Shown piece after piece: positions 38,631 through 45,867 of a DNA stretch of 63,685 nucleotides (the first letter of the stretch is position 1; every line of letters begins with the position of its first letter). The notes below the pieces were generated by a model. It was not told the origin of the DNA and searched no databases. It saw nothing but the letters and a program-made list of their open reading frames with translations. Source of the DNA: Coxiellaceae bacterium (GTDB lineage Bacteria > Pseudomonadota > Gammaproteobacteria > Berkiellales > Berkiellaceae); NCBI GenBank assembly GCA_947478905.1, contig CANJXG010000004.1, positions 1-63,685 on the forward strand, in the 5' to 3' direction. The translations under genes were made by a program, and so were the position numbers.

Positions 38631-39418
38631 TTAACGTTTTTTAATACCTAAAGCAGCTATAATGGCACGTGTGATTTCTGTCATCGTTTGACGTACTATC
38701 TGACGAAATAAAGTATTTTTACTAATAAATCTATTTCTTCTGGCGTGATAGTTCCCATACGAGATTCTGGTGCACGCACTAAACATTGTACTAAAGGAGT
38801 AGGCTGTCCTTTACCATCTAAGCTAGATACCAGTGCTTCACCCGTTCGAACAGATGTCAGGAGTGCTTCGACGTTATAATAGTTTGAAGAGGGAAAATTT
38901 TGAGCGATTAATTTCATATCCTTACGATCTTTTGCAGTAAAAGCGCGTAGGGCATGTTGTATTTTTAAACCTACTTGTGATAAAACAGAGTCTGGAATAT
39001 CATTTGGTGTTTGAGTGCAAAAAATTAAACTTAAAAAAATTTGTTCGCACCTTGTGATTCAAGTTCAATAATGTGTCGCAAAATGGCACCAATAGAGGTC
39101 GTGCTTATGCTCCCATAATTCGATTCAAGTTGTTTTTTACCGTCATCGGCTTTTGATATCCATTATCAAAGTAGGCACGCCAATTAAAGAAAGTTGTTCA
39201 CTAATCGCCTGCATGGTTTTGGTTTTGCCACTGCCTGTAGCACCGGCAATTAAGCCATGGCGATTAAAGGATTGCAGGATTAAATGTAACGGTGCATTTT
39301 CTATTAAATGATCATTCACCAAAATCGAGCCTAATTGAATAGTTGGCAATGCACCAGTTTGATAGGCTCTACCAAGAACATCATACATGAGGATTTTTCC
39401 TTGTAAAGTAAAGAGCAT
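38631..39418 (-). pseudogene. Decayed HerA-like ATPase (DUF853/YjgR family)
   Basis: The intact gene would encode about 500 aa; only about half remains, in several frames. N-terminal piece (39143-39418): FNRHGLIAGATGSGKTKTMQ with the Walker A. Middle piece near 39040-39110: SIGAILRHIIELESQGANKF. Next piece near 38910-39030: FCTQTPNDIPDSVLSQVGL and QHALRAFTAKDRKD. C-terminal piece (38631-38917): LTSVRTGEALVSSLDGKGQP, APESRMGTITPEE and a tail ending ALGIKKR. The frame breaks and internal deletions show inactivation. In functional form this family is a hexameric helicase-like ATPase. Confidence 0.85.
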
Positions 39419-39515
39419 ATTAGAGTAATTATAGTATAATTTTGAATATACTCAGGGGGGGAGCTTTTTAACTTGTTTTTTATCCAGTGCTTGCCAAAAC
39501 CTGCTTAATTTGAAT

Positions 39516-39560
39516 AAAATCATGAAAATTAGCGCATCGTGTACTAATTTTCATGATTTT
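39516..39560. repeat. Perfect 17-bp inverted repeat
   Basis: AAAATCATGAAAATTAG (39516-39532) is the exact reverse complement of CTAATTTTCATGATTTT (39544-39560), with an 11-base loop. Six T residues end the right arm on the plus strand, so it could work as an AT-rich terminator, but it lies just upstream of the ATPase promoter and 98 bases after the DUF853 remnant's start, where no plus-strand gene ends. An operator role is equally possible. Confidence 0.8.
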
Positions 39561-39563
39561 TTG

Positions 39564-39615
39564 TTGAAAATTTTTCAAATTTCGTGTAAATTAGTAGTAA
39601 CAATACTAATTTACA
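39564..39615 (+). promoter_or_regulatory. Palindrome-embedded promoter of the DUF4143 ATPase
   Basis: TTGAAA (39564-39569), a 17-base spacer and TAAATT (39587-39592) form a plausible promoter. The -35 lies in a 7-bp palindrome (TTGAAAA-T-TTTTCAA, 39564-39578). The -10 lies in the left arm of a second perfect inverted repeat, TGTAAATTAGTA (39585-39596) and TACTAATTTACA (39604-39615), whose right arm touches the AGGG ribosome site before the ATG at 39626. Two operators, or an operator plus a translation-blocking hairpin, are indicated. Confidence 0.6.
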
Positions 39616-39625
39616 GGGCGTTGCT

Positions 39626-40789
39626 ATGTTTAGAGATCACTATCTTGAAAAAATTAAATCTAGATTTAATGTTAATTCAATTGTTGCTTTATTAGGACCT
39701 CGGCAGTGTGGTAAAACTACATTAGCTCGTAACTATATTCAATCTAAAAATATACCTAGTGAAAATTATTTTGATTTAGAAGATCCAATTGATTTAGTAC
39801 GTCTAGAAAATCCTCAAACTGCATTATCCTTATTATCTGGGTTGGTTGTGATTGATGAAATACAACGCGTTCCAGAAATATTTCCTATATTGAGGGTTTT
39901 AGTTGATAGATCTAGAAATAATTTACAATTACTTATTTTAGGGAGTGCTTCACGGGAATTAATAAAACAAAGTTCAGAAAGCTTGGCTGGGCGTATTAGT
40001 TATATTCAATTGACTCCGTTTTCCTTGTTTGAATTAGAAAATAGTTTTGATCTTAGCAGGCTTTGGTATAGAGGGGGGTATCCACGATCATTTTTGGCAG
40101 AGTCTGATAAAGAGAGTGTTCTATGGAGAAAAGATTATATTAGAACTTTTCTTGAAAGAGATTTAATTGCATTAGGTTTTAATGTTTCACCCCAGCGATT
40201 ACGAAAATTTTGGATGATGTTAACTGCTTATCATGGAGGCATTTTTAATGCCTCAGAGCTTGGGAAATCTCTTCAGCAAAATTATAAAACAATACAACAT
40301 TATGTAGAGATATTGCAAGGTACCTTTATGGTTAGAGTTTTATCTCCTTGGTTTGAAAATATTTCAAAAAGACAAGTTAAATCTCCTAAAATCTATTTTA
40401 GAGATAGTGGATTATTTCATACGCTACTTAATATTAATAGTTTTTCAGATATGATTCATCATGTTAAGTTAGGGGCATCATGGGAAGGCTTTGCTTTGGA
40501 AGAAATCATTCGTTATTATGATGTGGATGATGAAGATTGTTATTTTTGGGCAACGCATGGAGGCGTTGAATTAGATTTATTGCTTTTTAAAGATGGTAAA
40601 AAATTAGGTTTTGAGTTTAAATATAGTGATGCTCCAAAATTGAGTCTTTCTATGCGTGCAAGTATAAAAAGTTTAGATCTTGATAGATTAACAATTGTTT
40701 ATCCTGGAGATAAAAATGTGCAACTTGATGAAAAGATTTATTTGCTGGGTCTAAAACACATTTCTAGAGAAATGATGCCATATGAATAA
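39626..40789 (+). CDS. AAA ATPase with DUF4143 domain
   Basis: A 387-aa soluble protein. The N-terminal AAA domain has Walker A LLGPRQCGKTTLA (about residue 22) and Walker B VVIDEIQRVPEIFP (about residue 74). The C-terminal DUF4143 domain includes a G-V-E-L-D...GFEFK segment (about residues 312-335) that resembles a PD-(D/E)xK nuclease-fold core. These proteins occur widely in bacteria and archaea without a known role, often as variable accessory genes. It overlaps the downstream ABC exporter by 8 bases. The upstream region is dense in palindromes. A defence, toxin or regulatory role is speculation. Confidence 0.85.
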   Translation: MFRDHYLEKIKSRFNVNSIVALLGPRQCGKTTLARNYIQSKNIPSENYFDLEDPIDLVRLENPQTALSLLSGLVVIDEIQRVPEIFPILRVLVDRSRNNLQLLILGSASRELIKQSSESLAGRISYIQLTPFSLFELENSFDLSRLWYRGGYPRSFLAESDKESVLWRKDYIRTFLERDLIALGFNVSPQRLRKFWMMLTAYHGGIFNASELGKSLQQNYKTIQHYVEILQGTFMVRVLSPWFENISKRQVKSPKIYFRDSGLFHTLLNINSFSDMIHHVKLGASWEGFALEEIIRYYDVDDEDCYFWATHGGVELDLLLFKDGKKLGFEFKYSDAPKLSLSMRASIKSLDLDRLTIVYPGDKNVQLDEKIYLLGLKHISREMMPYE

Positions 40790-42545
40790 CCCATATTTTA
40801 GCTTAATTCGTACAGTGTGGTCTTATGGTGCGCCTTGGCGCGGCTCTATTGTAGGTTATTATTCAGCCTATGTGATAGCGCAAGTTTGTTTAGGCTTAAG
40901 CCCTTATGCTTTTGGACGTACGATTGACGTATTGCAAAATTTTAAACCGGAAAATTTATCGCAGGTTATATTTTGGCTAGGTATTGGGGTCTTGGTATTA
41001 TTGTTATTTTGGGTGTTTCATGGTCCGGCGCGCGTAGTGGAGCGCAAAGTAGCCCTTAAGATTCAACAGGCATTTCGATTAAATTTTTATGAACAACTCA
41101 CGCGATTGCCGCTTAAATGGCATCAAGATCATCATTCTGGTAATATTATTACCCGTTTGAATCGGGCATCGGTTGCATTATATCGTTTTGCAGAGACCCA
41201 ATTTCTGTATATTGAAACTATTATTAAATTTTTAGTCTCTATTTGTTTTTTATTATGGATCTCTCTTCCAGTAGGACTACTTACGTTATTGACCTCTATT
41301 ATAGTGGCTGTTACGATCATTATATTCGATCGCAAACTCATTCCTTTGTATAGTGCTCAAAATGAAATTGATAATCATGCAGGTGCCGTATTATTTGATT
41401 ATGTAAATAATATGACCACGGTATTAACACTCCGTTTGGGCGAATCAACCCATATGAATTTATTTCAGCGTTTAATGAGTGTTTGGCCATTTTTTCGTAA
41501 AGACATTGTTTTAAACGAAATAAAATGGTTTACCATGATGATGATATTATCTGTAGTACAGTCGTTGATTTTAATAGGGTATATTATGTTAACCCTGAAT
41601 TCAACAGGTGCAATCATGGTTGGGGCGGTTGTGATGATTTTTCGTTACCAGTGGGATATTAGCTCTGTTTTTTATGAATTAAGTAGCTACTATAGCGAAG
41701 TAGTGCGTATGGATACAGACATTAAAGGTTTAAATCCTATCATAGAAGATATTAGACACTTTGCCCATTTACCGCAAGGCGCGGCCACTGCGCGTCAGTG
41801 GCACACCCTGAATATTCATTCTCTTACTTTTAACCATTCTTCTACAGATAAGCGAGCTAAGATTTTTGATAATCTGTCTTTTTCTATTAAACGGGGTGAA
41901 AAAATTGCCTTAATTGGAACCAGTGGGGGAGGTAAAAGCACGCTTTTAAATATTTTATCTGGATTATATACGGCCTCTCATGTCAATTTAATTATTGATG
42001 GAATTGGTTTTGATTCATTAGAACCCTTACAAGCTATTACGACGCTGATCCCACAAGATCCTGAAATTTTTGAAAATACCATTGCTTTTAATATCACAAT
42101 GGATTTGCCAACAGAGCAAGCTGAAATCGATCGCGTTATTCAATTAGCGGGTTTTTGGGATGTATTAATGAGTCTGCCTTTAGGCCTTGATACTGATATT
42201 CGTGAAAAAGGACAGAACTTTTCGGTTGGGCAAAAGCAACGTTTAGCTTTAGCGCGTGGATTGTTTGCAGCTCGGTTTAGTTCGCTTATTTTAATGGATG
42301 AACCTACCTCTAGTGTAGATTTACCTACGGAAAAAGAAATTCTCTTTGGTGTAATTCGTGCTTTTCCAGAGGCTGCCATGATAGTTTCACTGCATCGGCT
42401 TCATCTTTTGCAAAAATTTGATAGTGTTATTATGTTAAGTAAAGGTACTGTTGTAGCAAGTGGCCCCACTGCCGAGTTATTGAATACTCCAGGGCCTGTT
42501 TATGATTTATGGCAGGCTTATCAGCGAGATTTTGATGCAGAATAA
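40782..42545 (+). CDS. ABC exporter, fused permease and ATPase
   Basis: A 587-aa half-transporter: six transmembrane segments (about residues 15-300), then a nucleotide-binding domain with Walker A IGTSGGGKSTLLNILSG, signature FSVGQKQRLALARGL, and Walker B LILMDEPTSSVD followed by switch His in VSLHRLH. The signature SVGQ replaces the usual LSGGQ. It resembles lipid or multidrug exporters of the MsbA/MdlB type; the substrate is unknown. It overlaps the ATPase gene upstream by 8 bases. A degraded copy of its last ~25 codons lies at 45645-45730. Confidence 0.9.
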   Translation: MNNPYFSLIRTVWSYGAPWRGSIVGYYSAYVIAQVCLGLSPYAFGRTIDVLQNFKPENLSQVIFWLGIGVLVLLLFWVFHGPARVVERKVALKIQQAFRLNFYEQLTRLPLKWHQDHHSGNIITRLNRASVALYRFAETQFLYIETIIKFLVSICFLLWISLPVGLLTLLTSIIVAVTIIIFDRKLIPLYSAQNEIDNHAGAVLFDYVNNMTTVLTLRLGESTHMNLFQRLMSVWPFFRKDIVLNEIKWFTMMMILSVVQSLILIGYIMLTLNSTGAIMVGAVVMIFRYQWDISSVFYELSSYYSEVVRMDTDIKGLNPIIEDIRHFAHLPQGAATARQWHTLNIHSLTFNHSSTDKRAKIFDNLSFSIKRGEKIALIGTSGGGKSTLLNILSGLYTASHVNLIIDGIGFDSLEPLQAITTLIPQDPEIFENTIAFNITMDLPTEQAEIDRVIQLAGFWDVLMSLPLGLDTDIREKGQNFSVGQKQRLALARGLFAARFSSLILMDEPTSSVDLPTEKEILFGVIRAFPEAAMIVSLHRLHLLQKFDSVIMLSKGTVVASGPTAELLNTPGPVYDLWQAYQRDFDAE

Positions 42546-42629
42546 TAATCTGTATATTTGATCATTTGTAAAGTGTTACGGAAGGTGCTATTTATTATTA
42601 GGTAAGTAACTAATATTAAGGAGCAAACC

Positions 42630-43688
42630 ATGAAAAATAAAGCCTATGCAGCACAATCCGCCACATCATCTCTTACACCTATTAGTATCGAACGTCGTCA
42701 AGCAAGAGAAACCGATGTGGTGATTGATATTCTCTATTGTGGTATTTGTCATTCTGATATTCATTGTGCTCGTAATGAGTGGCACAGCACCCGATATCCT
42801 TGTGTGCCTGGCCATGAGATTGTCGGACGGGTTAGCGCGGTAGGAAACAAGGTTAAAAATTATAAAGTAGGGGATGTGGTGGGTGTAGGGTGCTTAGTAG
42901 GGAGTTGTAATGATTGTGCCGCATGTGATGAAGGGTTAGAGCAGTATTGCGACAATGGGTTTACAGGGACGTATAATAGTGCAGATAAAATAGGAGGCAC
43001 CTCCCATAAAGTCACTTTAGGCGGTTATTCAGACAGTATCACGGTGGATGAAAGTTTTGTGTTACGTATCCCTGATAATTTAGATTTAGCTGCTAGCGCA
43101 CCTTTACTTTGTGCAGGAATCACTACGTATTCGGCTTTAAAACATTGGAAAGTAGGAAAGGGTCAAAAAGTAGGTATTATTGGTTTGGGGGGGCTTGGCC
43201 ATATGGGCGTAAAATTGGCGCATGCTATGGGCGCTACCGTAGTGATGATCACTACTTCTGCTGAAAAAGGAAAAGATGCTCGTCAATTAGGTGCAGATGA
43301 AGTTTTAGTATCCACAGATGCACAAGCTATGAAATCCGAACAAAATAGCTTTGATTTTCTTCTTAATACTATTCCAGTGGGGCATGATGTGGATCCCTAT
43401 ATGGCGCTTTTGAAGCGTGATGCAACCATGGTCATTGTGGGTGCGATAGAGCCTTTAAAGAAGGTGAATGGTATTTCTTTTATTTTTCGCAGACGTAATA
43501 TGGCCGGTTCTTTAATTGGTGGTTTAGCACAAACACAAGAAATGCTTGATTTTTGTGGGAAGCATAATATCACCTGTGATATTGAAAAGGTTGCTATTCA
43601 AGATGTGAATACAGCTTATGATCGTACCGTAAAAGGCGATGTTAAATATCGATTTGTTATTGATATGGCTAGTCTTAAGGGAGAATAA
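42630..43688 (+). CDS. Zinc-dependent NAD(P) alcohol/aldehyde reductase (YahK/CAD-like)
   Basis: A 352-aa medium-chain dehydrogenase. The catalytic zinc ligands lie in GICHSDIHCARNEW and GHEIVGRVSAVG; the structural zinc site is the four-Cys CNDCAACDEGLEQYC. The Rossmann motif is GIIGLGGLGHMGVKLAHAMG. It matches the cinnamyl-alcohol-dehydrogenase-like YahK group, which reduces aldehydes with NADPH. The ATG has an AAGGAGC ribosome site. A hairpin terminator begins at its stop codon. It is preceded by the ABC gene after 84 bases. Confidence 0.92.
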   Translation: MKNKAYAAQSATSSLTPISIERRQARETDVVIDILYCGICHSDIHCARNEWHSTRYPCVPGHEIVGRVSAVGNKVKNYKVGDVVGVGCLVGSCNDCAACDEGLEQYCDNGFTGTYNSADKIGGTSHKVTLGGYSDSITVDESFVLRIPDNLDLAASAPLLCAGITTYSALKHWKVGKGQKVGIIGLGGLGHMGVKLAHAMGATVVMITTSAEKGKDARQLGADEVLVSTDAQAMKSEQNSFDFLLNTIPVGHDVDPYMALLKRDATMVIVGAIEPLKKVNGISFIFRRRNMAGSLIGGLAQTQEMLDFCGKHNITCDIEKVAIQDVNTAYDRTVKGDVKYRFVIDMASLKGE

Positions 43689-43716
43689 GAAGAGTTTAAT
43701 TACTCTTCTTATTTTT
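43686..43716. terminator. Terminator after the alcohol dehydrogenase
   Basis: TAAGAAGAGT (43686-43695) and ACTCTTCTTA (43702-43711) form a perfect 10-bp stem with a 6-base loop, followed by ATTTTTA on the plus strand. The left arm starts at the TAA stop of the dehydrogenase. It also reads in the opposite direction, with the regulator fragment at 43696 ending inside it. Confidence 0.75.
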
Positions 43717-43848
43717 ATTAAGCTTTTTTAATATAGAGATATAGCCATGATAAGGCTCATCTTTTACAAACCGAGCCACTCTGCCAATAGTCGTCAGGCT
43801 CGCACCCGTCATACTATGGATTTCTCTGTAAGATAAGTCTCCGCGATG
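43696..43848 (-). pseudogene. Fragment of a TrpR/YerC-type HTH protein
   Basis: On the minus strand 50 codons encode RGDLSYREIHSMTGASLTTI, GRVARFVKDEP and YHGYISILKKL, then a TAA at 43696. This matches the C-terminal half, with the DNA-recognition helix, of TrpR-like repressors of the YerC/YecD type (consensus YREI..TG.S..TI.RV...L....GY). A stop in frame just upstream, and no start codon, show that the first half is lost. Confidence 0.7.
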
Positions 43849-43906
43849 CTAAAGAAAGATTTTGATACTATGGCAAGTTACCTGTTCTTTTTATAGGCTG
43901 TTATTT

Positions 43907-43915
43907 TGGTATACT
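43907..43915 (+). promoter_or_regulatory. Extended -10 promoter of secreted paralogue B
   Basis: TGGTATACT is an extended -10 (TGn + TATACT), 48 bases before the ATG. Paralogue A has TATAAA at the matching place (25146-25151). Both are followed by a nearly identical leader with AGATAAATACAGTAAA and AAGGAAG. Confidence 0.5.
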
Positions 43916-43962
43916 CTCAGTAGAGATAAATACAGTAAACAACCTTAAAAAGGAAGTAAAAT

Positions 43963-44844
43963 ATGTTTAAAAATACAGTATATTTTTTGAGTATGCTTTG
44001 TGGATTACTTATAAACTTATCCGTAATAGCTGCTACTCCTAAGACTTACCCTCCTTATTCAGATGTTTGGGGATATGATTTGTCGACATTGCCTGCTATA
44101 AAATGGGGCTCTGCAAGTGTAGAGGCATACCCTATGGATGATGGGGATATTTGGTTTATTATTACTCATTCATATAAGACAACTCCCTCAATGGATACTT
44201 CAGAAAATGAGTTGGATTCTAAATATGTATTAATTAAATTCTTTAAAAAAGAACAAGTAGAATTATCAGAGAAACAAGCAGAAGAGATTATTAAGATAGT
44301 AGAAAAGCAGAAACCAACTTTAAGGAAAATATATGATGAAGTCATTACTTTCAATGATAATTCTAAATTACAATTCTGTCCTAATCATACTTCAGTAAAA
44401 CTTTTTTCTCCAAATTTTTATAATCGATATTTTCTTAAAACAGATCCTCAAGGTCAACAAAAAAAATACTCTATTTTAGCAGCTTCTCCTCAAGTTCGAA
44501 TTTATCTTGATGGTGGATTAGGAGAAATAGCAGGGGGTCCCTTATTTTATCAAAAATTATATATGTTACGAAGTATTATCCCTTTAAAAGATGATACATT
44601 TATTGTTTTTGAGAACGGAAGTAATCTTATTTTAAGATTTAATAAAGATTTTGAAACTAAATTTAAGCCAGTTACTCCTGTTAGGGTTCAAGGTAATTAT
44701 ATAATGCGCAATTTCTTTGTAATTGATTATTCTGTGATAGAAAAGTTAGAAGCGGAATATCTAGGACAACCTGTACCATTTTATCAAAATATTCATGACG
44801 CTTTATTAAACTATTTACATAAAAAATATGTGAGCTCAAACTGA
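43963..44844 (+). CDS. Secreted protein of unknown family (paralogue B)
   Basis: A 293-aa protein with the same signal peptide as paralogue A (two substitutions in the first 24 residues), then TPKTYPPYSDVWGYDLSTLP. The middle (about residues 75-190) has diverged, while the C-terminus DTFIVFENGSNLILRFNKDF and NFFVIDYSVIE is conserved. The leader and ribosome site are nearly identical to those of paralogue A, but the two companion genes seen after A are absent; a MITE-like element and debris follow instead. No family recognised. It is predicted to be exported through Sec. Confidence 0.85.
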   Translation: MFKNTVYFLSMLCGLLINLSVIAATPKTYPPYSDVWGYDLSTLPAIKWGSASVEAYPMDDGDIWFIITHSYKTTPSMDTSENELDSKYVLIKFFKKEQVELSEKQAEEIIKIVEKQKPTLRKIYDEVITFNDNSKLQFCPNHTSVKLFSPNFYNRYFLKTDPQGQQKKYSILAASPQVRIYLDGGLGEIAGGPLFYQKLYMLRSIIPLKDDTFIVFENGSNLILRFNKDFETKFKPVTPVRVQGNYIMRNFFVIDYSVIEKLEAEYLGQPVPFYQNIHDALLNYLHKKYVSSN

Positions 44845-44901
44845 ACTGAAGCTTAGTGTAAAAAAATTTATTGAAATTCCATATAACATTCAGCATGTAG
44901 C

Positions 44902-45120
44902 TTCATAACCCCTCACCACCCGCCCAAGGGGCGGACCTCTCCGGCAACGGTAGAGGGAAATTTGTTCACGCGCCTTCGGCCGTTCACCCCAGCGCCCTTT
45001 TAACAAGCCAATCAATAATTTCAAAAAATAGATCTTATCTTAAATGAGCGTAGCGAATAAATCCTTTCTACCGATACGGGAGAAGGCGCCTCACTTCGAG
45101 GCGGATGAGGGGTTTATGAA
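44902..45120. mobile_element. MITE-like inverted-repeat element
   Basis: A 219-bp element that is richer in G+C than its surroundings. The ends TTCATAACCCCTCA and TGAGGGGTTTATGAA form terminal inverted repeats that extend imperfectly inward for about 55 bases (CCGCC...GGCGG; CCTCTCC...GGAGAAGG; GGTAGAGG...CTTTCTACC). It contains no gene. Such CCCTCA-ended elements occur as dispersed non-autonomous repeats in several bacterial genomes. It lies between paralogue B and other gene debris. Confidence 0.65.
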
Positions 45121-45189
45121 TTCTCATAGGTAACCCAGGTGATGGCTAACATCCATTAGATTATAAATAATCGGACATAAAAAAATAGC

Positions 45190-45384
45190 ATGCTTAAATT
45201 GCGACTAAAAAAGCTAAATGTATCACCTATAGCTGCACTTCACGAGCTAGATTCGCTTTATAAAGTTTACATGAAAGATGTAAAAAAGGATTTTGAGGTT
45301 TCAAGAATAGTGGCGCTTAACAAAATGCAAGAGAAAATTTTAAAAACAGTGGATAAACAACTTTTTCAAATATGTAGTGGGTAA
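45190..45384 (+). pseudogene. Possible transposase C-terminal fragment
   Basis: A 64-codon frame starts at an ATG without a ribosome site and encodes LKLRLKKLNVSPIAALHELD, SLYKVYMKDVKKDFEVSRIV and KMQEKILKTVDKQL. The pattern is like the end of an IS4/IS1634-type transposase. It sits 70 bases from the MITE-like element, in a region of debris. The assignment is tentative; an independent small protein is possible. Confidence 0.4.
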
Positions 45385-45644
45385 AAATGGCCTGGAGTTT
45401 AGGTAATAACATTTTTTATTGATAAAAAAATCAAAATCAAGCGTTCATCTTATTCTAGCCAGCAAAAAACAGAGGGACCCCTTATTTTTTCGCAAGAAAA
45501 ACCCATAAGGTCTGTTAAACTCAAAAAAATTATCTTTTTTAAAGATGTTTATACGATATAAAATCATTAATGCTTCCCAAGAAGCAAACACAATATCCTT
45601 GAATCTACATGATTTAGAAGAATAAATATTTGCCGAAAATTGCC
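45385..45644. other. Intergenic debris, nothing clearly coding
   Basis: AT-rich sequence with an open minus-strand frame (45445-45648) that has no ribosome site and no recognisable product. No promoter or hairpin stands out. Confidence 0.3.
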
Positions 45645-45730
45645 GCACTGCATCTGCTGAGGTATTGAAACCCCAGGGCCTGTTTATGATTTATGGCAGG
45701 CTTATCAGCAAGATTTTGGATCAGAATAAT
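45645..45730 (+). pseudogene. Degraded copy of the 3' end of an ABC-exporter gene
   Basis: The frame ETPGPVYDLWQAYQQDFGSE followed by TAA matches the last residues of the exporter at 40782-42545 (NTPGPVYDLWQAYQRDFDAE). A weaker match continues upstream (TCTGCTGAGGTATTGAAA) with a frame shift. About 50 of the last 60 bases are identical. It is either a duplicated tail or the remains of a paralogous transporter. Confidence 0.85.
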
Positions 45731-45867
45731 AATCGTATCCCCCCCAATAATCCCACCTATCTATCATACTTTTTGCATACTTTTTGTTGTTAAACTCATG
45801 CTCTTTGTCACCTAAAGGAGAAGAGAGCATGATAAAAAAAGATAAATCTCATTCTATGTTTTTTAAT

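Noticed and set aside
45445-45648. 67-aa open frame on the minus strand in the debris region
   Set aside because: No start signal and no family resemblance; could be a decayed gene but I cannot support it as coding.
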